A stretch of DNA of 64,000 nucleotides from Siphonodentalium dalli (GCA_032622095.1 CP136062.1:15343710-15407709), one strand, 5' to 3'. Positions 46,085 through 56,435 are shown, counted from the stretch's first letter. Notes: generated from the letters alone by a model not told the origin. Program-made: numbers and translations.

Positions 46085-46390
46085 ATTAAAACGGAACTGT
46101 CTCTTATTGAATCCAAGAACGATTATTGGTTTGAAAATAGAGACTATTTGGTTTGAATCTATATCTATTGAAACGGAATTGTCTCTTATAGAATCCAAGA
46201 ACGACCATTGGTTTGAAAATGGAGACTATTTGGTTTGAATCTATATCTATTGAAACGGAATTGTCTCTTATAGAATCCAAGAACGACCATTGGTTTGAAA
46301 ATGGAGACTATTTGGTTTGAATCTATATCTATTGAAACGGAATTGTCTCTTATAGAATCAAAGAACGACCATTGGTTTAAAAATGGAGAC
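46085..46390. repeat. 82-bp tandem repeat in the right terminal repeat of G
   Basis: 'ttggtttgaatctatatcta' through 'gaacgaccattggtttgaaa' is repeated about 3.5 times with an 82-bp period ('gaatccaaga' at 46191 and 46273). The left terminal repeat has fewer such units, which explains the length difference between the two ends. Confidence 0.85.
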
Positions 46391-46641
46391 TATTGTTTTT
46401 ACAAGCCACCATTAACTTTTATTTCATGTAATTTCCGACCGAATGGCTGCCCATAGTCCGGTCAGTGGTGGGGTTAATATATGTGGATAGGGCGAATGTG
46501 GGCATTTCGTTAGACACCAAAATGAGCCCCCTACGCCCTGTATTCCTCGAGATATCGGCCGTCCCACGCAATTTGAAATTCTGTCCCGCAGATTGTCGTT
46601 TTGTCCCATATCCCATCCCATCCCGCAGATTGTCATGTCCC

Positions 46642-47303
46642 CAGGATGTTGCTACATTCACATCGTAATCTACAGTGATATATCTTTTCAGTCCGATTTC
46701 CTACATTGTAATACTTGGGGGGGGGGTTGGGTGTTTGAGGTTTAAAAGTGTTTAGATAACATTTCGGGGGAAGTAAGTCAACTAAATATTTCGGCACTTT
46801 GTGGCTGACAATGTTATGAAAAAGTGAAAGTCTCTTTATTTGTCTTCTTTCTGAAAGTGTTTCCCAACCCATTTCAGTTAGTATTCGTTTGCGGGATACA
46901 GATCTCGTACAGCCACTTATATTTCGTGCGGCTTCATATTCTACATCTTCTAGTTTTTTTATTAAGGTATCTGGTGTACAGTGTTACCGTTCTCGAAAGT
47001 GGTCCATACCCCATTTTCACCATTCATGTCATAAACAGCTGTAAAAAATATTCAGTGGTCCGAATCGGTTTCTCTGGTTATTGCTGTTCCATATTTACAA
47101 ATCCGCATGGGACGTACGTTCCATACGCATCTCTTTGACGTAAAATGACGTACATGACGTTCGCCTCAACCATGTAACTGGAACTATTTAAATAAAAGAT
47201 TCATCACACATGACAAGACGCCTTGTATGAGCCTAAATAAACCTTCTAATCCTGTATTTATTTTTATTAATGTACGGATTCTAGGATGCGAAGCATGTAA
47301 TAA
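46642..47303. other. Unassigned DNA
   Basis: No gene recognised; a G run is present at about 46719-46728. The 104-codon ORF at 46824-47138 has no recognisable domain. Confidence 0.35.
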
Positions 47304-47713
47304 ACACAGAATGACACGATGTGTAAATGGGTTTGTCGATACGGCACTCGTGCTGTCGCGGAAGGATCGAACTCGAGGTGCAAGCGACTCTCGTTCTATC
47401 CTTCCGCGACAGTACTTGTGCCGTATCGACAAACCCATTTACACATCATGGAGGCCCCCACCCCCTTTTCGTACGCCGTATTCCATGCCCTGTTATGAGG
47501 TACGCCGTATTCCGGCCCCTCTGTTAGGAGGTATTCGGTATTCCAAATATATACCGGTATTCGTACGCCGACCTTCCAAAAAATGAAGTTTTCATATATT
47601 TGTATGTATTCCATATGGCTGTTAACTGGTATTCCATATTCCACCCTCTGTATTAAGTGGTATTCCGTATTCCATGGGGGTGGGGGTGGGGGCCTCATCA
47701 TGTCGTTCTGTGT
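47304..47713. repeat. Palindrome with ~70-bp arms, right arm split by an insertion
   Basis: 'acacagaatgacacgatgtg', 'taaatgggtttgtcgatacg' and 'gcactcgtgctgtcgcggaa' on the left pair with their complements at 47393-47450 and, beyond the inserted block, 47697-47713. The centre is 'gatcgaactcgaggtgcaag'. ORFs here are mirror readings of the palindrome. Confidence 0.9.
47451..47696. mobile_element. 246-bp MITE with GAGGCCCCCACCCCC ends
   Basis: The ends GAGGCCCCCACCCCC and complement are flanked by ATCATG on both sides (47445-47450, 47697-47702), a 6-bp target duplication. The opposite arm of the surrounding palindrome gives the uninterrupted sequence. The inside is made of 'gtattccgtattcca'-like short repeats. 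Confidence 0.85.
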
Positions 47714-48165
47714 ATGTATTCATCTACATCTGTTTTGGGAAATAATGGGCCACTGGCAACTATATTAGACGCAGAGATGGAATGCTGCATTGGCGTATGG
47801 TCTGAGAAACGGGTAATTGACTTTGGCCATTATTAACTCTTTCTATTCTAAAATATTCTAGATTTGGAGGGACGCACGGGTAATATAAGCAGATGACAGA
47901 TAAATAAAAGTACAGAAGGAGCCCTATTTATTAAGGGAAATGTTTAGATAATATGTTCAACAAACGACCTATGGTTGAACTTATTATCTGAACATTTCCT
48001 ATGGGTAACTACTCGTCAATGATGCTTTAATATAGAAAGTGTTTTTAAACAAGAAATAGTTCAGGATATTGAATAATGATGTCCTACAAATGCTCTAAAT
48101 TATAATAGAATCTAATCGCCCGGACTTCATGGGGTACCATCCGTGAAGGGATAGTCTTCTGCCTG
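47714..48165 (+). repeat. Local repeat, copy 1 (second copy 61380-62407)
   Basis: From 'gatggaatgctgcattggcg' through 'ggaaatgtttagataatatg', 'acctatggttgaacttatta' and 'agtcttctgcctg' it matches 61389-62407. Here the 68-bp 'ttattatctgaacatttcct' unit is single, while the other copy has about eight. The homology resumes after the TTAA insertion ('acatttagtataccagtaca' at 48428). Confidence 0.85.
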
Positions 48166-48428
48166 TTAACCATTACATGATGAGAGCTGCGCTGATAGAG
48201 CATAAAAGATCATGTGCCAGTGCATTCTCTTATATATGCGAGTCGACCATAGGTTGCCTTGCATATATAAGAGAATGCACTGGCTTACAAGATCAAGGTA
48301 AATATTGTTAGGCCAATGCATTTTCTTATATGTGCGAGGCGACCTATGGTCTGCTCGCATATATAAGAGAATGCATGGGCACAGGTTTTTCTAAAAATTT
48401 CAGGAAGCTCCAGTCATGGAAGGGTTAA
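48166..48428. mobile_element. TTAA-flanked MITE with two copies of core P
   Basis: TTAA at 48166-48169 and 48425-48428. The right end reads CAGGAAGCTCCAGTCATGGA then AGGG; the same end in reverse starts the element at 63867. The left end (CCATTACATGATG) is degenerate. It carries core P twice, at 48216-48284 and 48312-48380. Confidence 0.8.
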
Positions 48429-48462
48429 CATTTAGTATACCAGTACATGAATTATGCTGATA

Positions 48463-49123
48463 ACGCGTCAAAAGAAAGATAACATCAGTGAAATGACAAA
48501 CCCTGGGCTATTGTCACAGCAGGAATACGACCCTGAAAGCGCAGACGACACCATGCCAAACTGTGATGATTGTGGTGTCGTGTTTGAGAGCCACCATGAT
48601 GTACAAAGGCACATTAAAAATTGGTGTTCTGATAGGAAGAAAAGATAATCAATTGAAAATGCACAGGTGAATAATAAAAAAACAGAAAACTGACACAAAG
48701 AAAATAGAATCAATTCCGGACCAGGACAGATAAATATTAACACTTCCGACTGAAAAAGAAACGAGTATTTCGAAGAGGTGTGGTTACAGGCCCAAGATGA
48801 CAATAAAGCAGAATTAGATGAATTAGTTGAACGTTATACATGTATGAAGAAAGGATTGACGAAAGAAGAGGCTGAAGAAAAATCGAAAGTGAAGATACGG
48901 CCCGAATGTGAGAGGCGTTTCTTAAACATATACGCTGCATTTATACAAAATTTACTTGAAGTTAGTGGTTAGTGGTGGGAAAACTCATATCAAGATCATG
49001 GATCGTGTGTATAAGATGCTAGATGATAGCTATGATATACTCCCTGTCGTTCGGATTTCATTGAGGACATATAAGTCCCTCCTGATGGAGTACATGAGAA
49101 ACAAGAAAACCATAGTCAGAAAT
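48463..49123 (+). pseudogene. Broken C2HC zinc-finger gene of unknown, probably mobile-element, origin
   Basis: The first open part (to 48648) contains CDDCGVVFESHHDVQRHIKN followed by WC, that is C-x2-C-x12-H-x4-C, a C2HC variant of the classical zinc finger. The same frame, after three stop codons, continues with ELDELVERYTCMKKGLTKEE and RPECERRFLNIYAAFIQNLL, then a frameshift near 48970 leads to KTHIKIMDRVYKMLDDSYDI and RTYKSLLMEYM. Three consecutive segments in the right order, with charged helical composition and no repeats, look like one decayed protein of about 215 residues. I do not recognise the family with confidence; zinc-finger proteins followed by such acidic helical regions occur in large eukaryotic DNA transposons, which would suit the surroundings. 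An acidic tail-like frame ending DSEQDDDDDNG at 49496-49570 may be its last part. Confidence 0.55.
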
Positions 49124-49920
49124 GGTAACACCACCAAGATCATATTATTAGCCATAAATATAAATTATAATATAAAATATTTGGTTACATGAATGCACTG
49201 CCTCAGAATTCCGTTAAAACAACTAATCCTTCAAATTATTACAAAAAAATACGGCTTATTACTGCAGGTTTCTCATTCACCACACCAGAAAACTTCTAAA
49301 TGCGGATCAAAAATCGGAGGTATTGTGTTCCTGCCAATAGCGTTCCTTTTAGCGGACTCGGCCTCCTAGTCGCGTAGTTCGACTTTTAAATAAACCAAAA
49401 TTTCCCATTCTATAAATAATACACCCACTGTTAATGTCAGCGCCCACATATATATAGCATCTCCAGGACAGCATACACGGGTGGTGTTAATAAAAGTAAG
49501 GACAAAAACGATAAACAGGTGGACTCCTCTCAAGACTCTGAGCAAGATGACGACGATGACAATGGATGATTAACTGCAATAAACCTCTTATTCTTGGTGT
49601 CGAATAAAGCAAATGTTGATACACTAACTGTTTATTTGTCTTTATTAATACTTTCATCTAATATTGGTGTTCGTAATATGACAGCGTTATATATTCCTTT
49701 TATAGTACCAATATATATCAACGGTATCTTATCCGCGATATCCGCTAATAGTTTGGTTACTTCAATATATCTCATTTATTGTGATACTAGCCGCCCCGAT
49801 AGAACCGTTTTGCTCCGAATAGTTCGTATCATCCATATCGTTAGCTGTACCATCCTTAAAACCCGGGCTTATGTTTTATAAGCCATCGTCCTCTCGTGTG
49901 TGACCTTGCATGTGTCGCCG

Positions 49921-49952
<32 letters not shown>

Positions 49953-50445
49953 TGCGTATATGTATCCCGCTCTCTAGCACCCTCGTCGATCATAATACCT
50001 TCCGCTCCATTGACTTTTCTGGTTTCGTGCGGAGTGACCCGACCTTGTTTATAACGTAAATAGAATAGTTACTCCGTGTAACCGATCTCTTCTTTGCCGA
50101 CAATACCCGCGATCCGAAAAAAAAAATACATATATTATCTACCACTGTGTAGTACACGCGGTCTCGTTAACCGAACATAAATGCACGTATTGTTTACGCG
50201 AGACGATCACGTGCTATTCTCGTCCTCGTGATTAATATATACATCTGATAACCTTCACCCAAGTACACACCCCCTGTACATAGGCGATACGCAATCGGGT
50301 TAACGCGATCGTTTATCACCCTGATACCATATTCCATTAGTGATAACACACCGCGGCGTGACCTCTCACCCTGATAGTTGAGGCTGCATGAGGAGCTTAG
50401 GGCTTAGGCAGTCAAACCGTCTACCCGAATACGTAACCTATACTA
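49124..50445. other. Unassigned DNA with a CTT microsatellite
   Basis: Contains the acidic frame at 49496-49570 mentioned with the zinc-finger relic, a (CTT) run at about 49924-49952 and CpG-containing unique-looking sequence. The 95-codon frame at 49594-49881 is hydrophobic but unsupported. Confidence 0.35.
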
Positions 50446-51172
50446 TATATAACACTAGAAGGTGACCCGACTTCGTCCGGGCTTTGACCTTGAATTGTCT
50501 ATTTTGAAGGTCAAGGTCAAGTGGGGTCACGATTTGACCAGTCCCGAACAAAAGTACCCGACAAACGTGCCCGTCGAAATCCATCCGGTTTTACCCGATT
50601 TGACCTTGAATTGATCATTTTGAAGGTCAAGGTCAGGTCGGGGTCACGACTCAACCCGTCCAAAACACTCAGTGGACAAAAGTAACCCCACGTATCAAAT
50701 TTCGTCGAAATCCCATCAAAATTCGCGATTTTACCTTGAATTGACCCGATTTCAAGGTCAATGTCACGTCGCACGGGCAAATGAATAGGCTTATGAGACT
50801 CCCCGGCCGAAAGTACCCACACATACCAAGTTTCATCAAAATCCCGTGATATTCGGGCGTTTGACCTTGAAATAACCCGATTTCAAGGTCAATGTCACGT
50901 CGCACGGGCAAATTAATAGGTTTATGCCACTCCCCGGCAGAAGGTACCCCCACATAGCAAGTTTCATCGAAATCCCGTGATATTCGGGCGTTTGACCTTG
51001 AAATTACCCGATTTCAAGGTCAAGGTCACGTCGCAGGGCAAATTAATAGGCCTATGTCACCCCCGGCCGAAAATACCCCCAACATACCAAGTTTCATCGA
51101 AATCGGGTCGGCCGTTTTCGAGTTCATCGATTACACACAAACAAACAGATCTTCCAAAATATATAATAGACT
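50446..51172 (+). repeat. Repeat with tandem 'caaggtcaaggtcac' units and ACAAACAAACAG tail
   Basis: It starts 'acactagaaggtgacccgac' and 'ttcgtccgggctttgacctt', and continues with about five units of 100-130 bp built on 'ttgaccttgaaatgacccga' and 'tttcaaggtcaaggtcac' plus 'agtttcatcgaaatcccg'. It ends 'cgggtcggccgttttcgagt' and 'acacacaaacaaacag'. Closing phrases of this type are common at the 3' end of invertebrate interspersed repeats. ORFs are repeat readings. Confidence 0.75.
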
Positions 51173-51742
51173 AGCCGATGAGCCCGACGTTGTCCGGGCT
51201 ATTCAAAAACTAAATTTCAATTCGATAACTCTACCCAGCCCGACGTTGTCCGGGTTATTCAAAAAACAAATTTCAACTCGATAGCTCTACCCGTTTCCGA
51301 GATCTGGTCTGCGCATGCGCGAAGCTGGTGTCGCACGGGCTCGGCGACCCGATAAAATTCGTATCCGGGGCAAGATACATTCACATACCAAATTTCAAGT
51401 CGATAGCTCCACCCGTTTCCGAGATCTCGTCTGCGCATGCGCGAAGCTGTCGTCGTACGGGCTCGGCGACCCAATCAAATTCGTATCCGGGGCAAGATAC
51501 ATTCACATAGCAAATTTCAAGTCGATAGCTCCACCCGTTTCCGAGATCTAGTCTGCGCATACGCGAAGCGGGCGCCGCGCGGGCTCGCCAATACGACAAC
51601 GTCCACCGCCTGGTCAAACTACACACACGTACCAAGTTTCGTCCCGATCGGTCGAGAATCGTAGATTTGTATAAATGACAAACAAACAAACAGACAAACA
51701 GACAGACAAACAGACAGAGGTCTTCAAAATATATATGAGATT
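51173..51742 (+). repeat. Second repeat of the same type, 'gcgcatgcgcgaagc' units
   Basis: It starts 'actagccgatgagcccgacg' and 'ttgtccgggc', like its neighbour, and has three units of about 115 bp with 'caaatttcaagtcgatagct', 'acccgtttccgagatc' and 'tctgcgcatgcgcgaag'. It ends with an ACAAACAGACAGAC microsatellite. The two elements are head to tail. Confidence 0.75.
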
Positions 51743-52589
51743 TATACCCGTTTTCGATCATATACATTCACCTTCTGCTACAGGGATACACTCTACCTTG
51801 GTGGTGGAAACCACGTGATATCTGTAAACCAGCGACGCCCAGAAGTTAGGTTCAAACTTGTCGACTACTATCACTCTGTTTGAACCCTTGACTCGCTCGA
51901 CCTGGGACGAAATATCTGCTTGGAGTCCTAACCAACCGAGGGATTATGGAGTATAACTAATATTAATTGATATTTAGGGGTTCAAAAGAACCCCAAGTTT
52001 TGGAATGTTGCTGAATGTTATTCGTTATCGTCCGCTTCGTACCCACTGTCATCTAATGAGGATTGATCTCCCCATTCTTCTCTCTGAAGCGGACGATATT
52101 TCCTCGTAATATTCAGCATCCATTCCACCATCATTCATATTCTGGTTCGAAATGACTCGTTATCTAAGCTTGGGTATAATAATCGTATGCACTCTAACGA
52201 TGTTTTTTGAAACTCCATATCGATAAAATGCGCCCTAAAGATCATTCGGCATTCTTATATATATTGCGTACATGGTGTGTCACGTGATACTTTCATTCAA
52301 TTTTCGATTACCAGCTGTGCTAATATTATTGTTGTCAAAATTTAAATTTTTTGCATCAGTGCATTTAGATCGTGGGAATATAGCCTATCAATAACATCTA
52401 TTTACCTGTCAATCTCAAACCGATCTGATAGCCATCTTGTTTGATATTACTGTTCCGTGGAAAATTAGACCTCCCGCTAGATATCCATTAAAATAACTAA
52501 TTCAAAACTCTTTTCTCACCCGAAACATACATTTCAATAAAACCCATTCAATTCAATGACCCGAATCATACCCTATCAATGACAGGCAA
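51743..52589. other. Unassigned DNA
   Basis: A small inverted pair near 52026-52095 ('gttatcgtccgcttcg' and 'gaagcggacgata') is the only structure seen. No gene. Confidence 0.3.
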
Positions 52590-52697
52590 AGAAGAATATG
52601 TGACCCGCCATATCAAATCAAATCAAATATTCTTTAACAATTTTATAATTTCACCCATACAGAGCCCCAGACTTGATATGGCGGGTCACATATGCAT
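52590..52697. mobile_element. Short MITE with ATATGTGACCCGCCATATCA ends
   Basis: About 100 bp: 'atatgtgacccgccatatca' at the left and its complement 'tgatatggcgggtcacatat' at the right, with 'cacccatacagagccccaga' inside. The same ends bound the larger foldback at 52813-53386. Confidence 0.8.
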
Positions 52698-52812
52698 GTA
52701 GCAACCGGGATGTTACCTCACCGAGCAGCATTAGGCCTACTGCACTTACGGCTCAAAATGGCAATAAACATCACCGCGGTAGATATCCATTTGTTTAGAT
52801 TCTCCAACATAA
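52698..52812. other. Unassigned spacer
   Basis: Short spacer between two related inverted-repeat elements. Confidence 0.3.
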
Positions 52813-53386
52813 TAATATGTGACCCGCCATATCAAATCCAGTCGGAAGTCGGGATTTTTTTTACCCTGTGCCAATGCATTCTCTTATATATGCGAGTCGA
52901 CCATAGGTCGCCTCCCATATATAAGAGAATGCATTGGCCTAACAATTTTTTATCATTTTTTTTAAATAAATGTTTCTGACAATTTTTAGGACAAAAAATT
53001 AAAAACATCCATTACCCTGCAGGGAGCCCCACACATATATAGAAGCATATAGAAGAGTGTCGTCTGCTCATGTTTGTCTGGGGCTCTGTATGGGTGAAAT
53101 TATAAAATTGTTAAAGAATACAAGAAAACATTATTAAAATTGTAAAAAATTGTTAGGCCAATGCCTACTCTTATATATGCGAGGCGACCTATGGTCGACT
53201 CGCATATATAAGAGAATGCATTGGCACAGGGTAAAAAAAATCCCGACTTACGACTGGATTTCATATGGCGGGTCTATTAACCCATAGAGGGCCCCACACA
53301 GCCTGGAGCAGACGACACTATGTAGTGCATGCTTCCATCTGTATGAGGCTCCCTGTGGGTTATATGGCGGGTCACATATGGATATG
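52813..53386. mobile_element. Foldback element with two P cores and ATATGTGACCCGCCATATCA ends
   Basis: Nested mirror layers, from outside in: 'atatgtgacccgccatatca'; 'atccagtcggaagtcgggat' with 'ttttttttaccctgtg'; core P (52870-52938 and 53157-53225); then 'taacaattttttatca'. The centre carries 'gggagccccacacatatata' and 'agtgtcgtctgctc', whose relatives recur at 53283-53372 with 'cctggagcagacgaca'. It is non-coding. Confidence 0.8.
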
Positions 53387-53411
53387 ACTCTTAACCCTTT
53401 ATTTATTTCAT

Positions 53412-53740
53412 AGATATTTATGCTAAAGATAGATATGTTTATGATAAAGTCGTGACATAGATATGTTTATGATAAAGTTGTGACAGATATGTTTATGATA
53501 AAGTCGTGACATAGATATGTTTATGATAAAGTTTTGACATAGATATGTTTATTATAAAGTCGTGATATAGATGTGTTTATGATAAAGTCGTGTCATTTGT
53601 ATTTTTATGATAAAGTCGTGACTGTCGTGTCATTTGTATTTTTATGATAAAGTCGTGTCATAGGTATGTTTATGATAAAGTCGTGTCAGATATGTTTATG
53701 ATAAAGTTGTGACATAGATATGTTTATGATAAAGTCGTGT
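53412..53740. repeat. 28-bp minisatellite
   Basis: About eleven units of 'gacatagatatgtttatgat' plus 'aaagtcgt'; some units lack the 'ata' (25 bp) and some have 'gtgtcatttgtatttttatg' instead. Confidence 0.9.
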
Positions 53741-54361
53741 CACAGGTGTCCTTCCGGTTTGTCGTCTGTGGTTTACATTCCGAACGCTACGTATCAAAAT
53801 ACTATGGCTTCCAATAGTTTTCCAACAAACTATAATGAATGAAGGGTTTGAAGAGTTATTTCAGTATGTTTTATCTGATAGCCCAAAATAAAGTTCTCAT
53901 CCGAAAACTTTCCACACGGATGTCCCGACGGACAGATTCTGTCGAAAAGGGGCCATAACTCTCGCAAAAATGGGCATACTGAACCCATATTCGAACTTGA
54001 CCTGTGTTTTGAGCTGATAAAATCGCATACAAAACTGTGGTTTCGATCCGATAGCCCAAAATAAAGTCCTCATCCTAAAAATTTCCGTAGGGACGCCCAA
54101 ACAGATTTTAAGTTGAAAAGGGGCCATAACTCTCGTAAAAATGAATGTACCGAACCCATATTCGAACTTGTTTCGAGCTAATAAACTCACTGTGTCATAC
54201 CAAATTTGGTTTCGATCTGACACCCCAAAATAAAGTTCTCATCCGAAAACTTTCCGCAGACGTACGGATATGTGCCCCGACGGACGTACAGACACCGGCT
54301 ATTTTAATAGTCCCCCAAAAATATTTGGGGCGGGGGAATATACCAATACACCTTGTTACTA
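53741..54361. repeat. Diverged tandem repeat of ~170 bp of a type common in molluscs
   Basis: Two and a half units contain 'gatagcccaaaataaagt', 'ctcatccgaaaactttcc', 'gaaaaggggccataactctc' and 'gaacccatattcgaacttga'. The end reads 'acggacgtacagacaccggc' and 'taatagtcccccaaa'. I know this phrase set from interspersed repeats of bivalve and gastropod genomes, which is the main basis for proposing a mollusc. Confidence 0.7.
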
Positions 54362-54600
54362 ACTCGCGGCCATATTTGATCCACCAGGTCCGGATCCATG
54401 CTTTTAGTGCTACACTGGCAGGTCAAAGTTTTGGAGCAGCATTCCATATATGGAACTCATGAATAATTCAAAAGCTCCATATATGGAGATGCTAGTCGAA
54501 AATGTTGACCAGTAGCCATAAAACCACGGAACCGGGCTGGAAGAATCTCTGAAACCACGGAACGGAGCTGGATGAATCATATACGGCCGAGACCCAGTGA
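54362..54600. mobile_element. Inverted-repeat MITE-like element, copy 2 (copy 1 at 3127-3420)
   Basis: Carries 'actcgcggccatatttgatc', 'caccaggtccggat', 'ggtcaaagttttggagcagc', 'ccatatatgga' and 'aaccacggaaccgggctgg' in the order found in copy 1, plus a second 'aaaccacggaacggagctgg'. Confidence 0.75.
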
Positions 54601-54764
54601 TCTCGCTTATTGGTGGTCCTCCTGCCAACAGAGAAACGAACAGAATAGGTCAAGGTAAATTAGGTCTAAAACATCACTTCCTTGATTTCAAGACAAAACC
54701 AATGTTTCCTAACAGAATGAAGTTACTTGGAACTAATAAACCACTTAGATATCGATTTTTAAAT
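54601..54764. other. Unassigned spacer
   Basis: Nothing recognised. Confidence 0.3.
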
Positions 54765-54835
54765 AGAATTTATTAAATCAATAAATAATATACATGTATA
54801 CAGAGTAACAGAGTATTATATATATAAAATTGAAT

Positions 54836-55556
54836 GCAAATAGTGTCTGTCATATGCAGAATGAGGTCCCCAGAGAGTGAATTTAGTGATGCTAGCCCGC
54901 CATGTGGGATAGCGTCACTAAATTCATCCTCTGGGGACCTCATTCTGCTTAGGCCTCATTTTCTGGAAAGTATCTATAGTCTCAAACAAGAGGTGTGCAC
55001 TCGAGTGCTAGCATACCCCCACCGTGACAAATTCAACCCGCATTATCCGTAAACCCAACAAAAAAGATTTTTAACTTTAAAGAAAAATTCGGACTAATGA
55101 TATCGATATGGTGTCACAAGAAGATTGTACAGACACACAGGCTCAGCGAGCTAGCATCACCAAATTTACCATCTAGGGACCTCATTCTGCTTAGGCCTCA
55201 TTTTCTGGGAAGTATCTATAGTCTCAAATTAACATTCTTTTTAGTTACATTTTACCTTCTGGGAAGTTTCTATGGCACCCACTAATTTGCAGAAGTGAAA
55301 ATGTATAATCGAGGTGACTAATGGGTGAACATCACCGAAAATGTATAATCGAGGTGACTAATGGGTGAACATCACCAACTTCAACTGGGGAAATTCAATC
55401 TGATCCTAGGTCTCCCATAGCAGTTGAGGCCTGTGCAGAATTAGGTTACCAGAGGGTGAATTTGGTGACACAAGCCCGCCATGTGGGATAGCGTCACTAA
55501 ATTCATCCTCTGGGGACCTCATTCTGCAAAGGACAGACACACTATTTGCAGGCTTT
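54836..55556. mobile_element. Foldback element, family Z, copy 3 (counterpart of 23583-24295)
   Basis: Ends 'gcaaatagtgtctgtcatat' and 'gacagacacactatttgcag'. Between 55288 and 55380 a 55-bp piece ('gaaaatgtataatcgaggtg') is tandemly duplicated. The block 54990-55140 ('gaggtgtgcactcgagtgct') is absent from copy 1. It lacks the nested hAT-like MITE of copy 1. Confidence 0.8.
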
Positions 55557-55663
55557 ATATAAAACAACACAGAATTGATAACAACAATAAAATATATTAT
55601 TATCCATCCCTTAACTAACACAATTTCTGATTGGGCAAAAGCCGTCACATGATAATCTGGGAC

Positions 55664-55936
55664 AAAGTTGGATTCCCGAAAGTCATATTGGACTCAAATC
55701 AAGTCTAATATGACTTTTATAAAAGTTATAGGGACTGGGTTACATCATTTGGATAAACATACAGATGGATAATAAAAATGTCATTATACAATGTTGTGTA
55801 CAGTACGTGTTTTCTTGTACTCGTCCAGGTTGTGTTGAAAAGTCATATTGGACTTGATGCTACGCGTCTCCTCCAATATGACTTTTCACCACAACCTGGA
55901 CTCGATGAAAAACATATACTGTACACAACATTGTAT
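55664..55936. repeat. Foldback repeat with 'gtcatattgg' arms, copy B
   Basis: Close counterpart of 24409-24692. It ends at 'caacattgtat', after which copies A and B differ completely until 56046. Confidence 0.8.
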
Positions 55937-56396
55937 CGGGGAGAGCTTTCCGATGAATGGCAACAAGCCATATTTCCGACTAAATCCTGAAAAGTTACCC
56001 ATAATTCTGCTGTGGTTAAAGGAGTCGATTAATTAGGGCATTACTGTACCAATCATAAATATCGCGTAAATAGTATTTTATTGCCAAGTTCATGTGATTT
56101 GTTATGTAAACAAAAGCCAAAAACCTTACAGAACCTGGCTTTTGTTTACATAACACAGTGTAAGAACTTGACAATAACATACCAATTACGTGTTATTTAT
56201 GATTGGTATAATAACAAAATAGGTCTACATGTATATTTTAATATTCTTTCTGTTTATGGCAGTTTTAACGGGTGTGACTATTTTAACAGCATATCCACTG
56301 TGAATGCCACCCTTGCCTTTAAAGTAAACAGGTGGAATATAGAGTAATTGTTAAAATACCAGTTTACAGGTATGGAATATGGCGTACCAAAACAAG

Positions 56397-56398
<2 letters not shown>

Positions 56399-56434
<36 letters not shown>
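56399..56434. repeat. Poly-G run of ~36 bases
   Basis: An unbroken G run where copy A has only 'aaaggggagagggg'. The length may be unreliable because such runs are hard to sequence. Confidence 0.9.

Positions 56435-56435
<1 letters not shown>

Larger units (their letters stand above)
39236..46455. mobile_element. Element G, 7.2 kb, ~0.8-0.9 kb terminal inverted repeats, 6-bp target duplication
   Basis: Ends TATGGGCAGCCATTCGGTCG and its complement are bracketed by GTCCGG at 39230-39235 and 46456-46461. The flanks rejoin into an intact A unit of element F ('tgtccggtcagtggtggggt'), so G inserted into the end of F. Terminal repeats run 39236-40031 and 45535-46455 and consist largely of short AT-rich repeats ('tattgtaaaactaataact'). 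The interior holds other repeats and a reverse-transcriptase relic but no transposase or polymerase gene that I recognise. Six-base duplications and long terminal repeats are features of Polinton/Maverick elements, but without any of their genes the class is open. Confidence 0.8.
32534..46641. mobile_element. Foldback element F (interrupted by H1 and by element G)
   Basis: Both termini read GGGACATGACAATCTGCGGG (32534 inward, and the complement ending at 46641). The terminal unit A (about 200 bp: 'cgtgggacggccgatatctc', 'gtctaacgaaaggcccac', 'attaaccccaccactgaccg') and a variant A' are tandemly repeated at the left end (32534-32750, 32775-32960) and, inverted, at the right (38650-39229, continued at 46456-46641). 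Inside are long arms, 32755-33130 plus 35356-36195 against 37643-38472 plus 38476-38850. The central unpaired part is about 36196-37642. Without H1 and G the element would be about 4.7 kb. No protein-coding gene is seen; ORFs over the A units (for example 32521-32751 and its mirror frames) recur only because the repeats do. Confidence 0.8.

Noticed and set aside
39236-46455. Element G as a complete Polinton/Maverick
   Set aside because: The 6-bp duplication and long ends fit, but none of the expected genes (polymerase B, integrase, ATPase, protease, capsid) can be read on either strand.
49594-49881. 95-codon hydrophobic frame after the zinc-finger relic
   Set aside because: No motif or context supports it; hydrophobic frames arise easily from AT-rich sequence.
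52595-52697. tRNA-derived SINE in the 'cacccatacagagccccag' repeat
   Set aside because: No A and B box promoter pair could be identified, and the ends are inverted repeats, which indicates a MITE.
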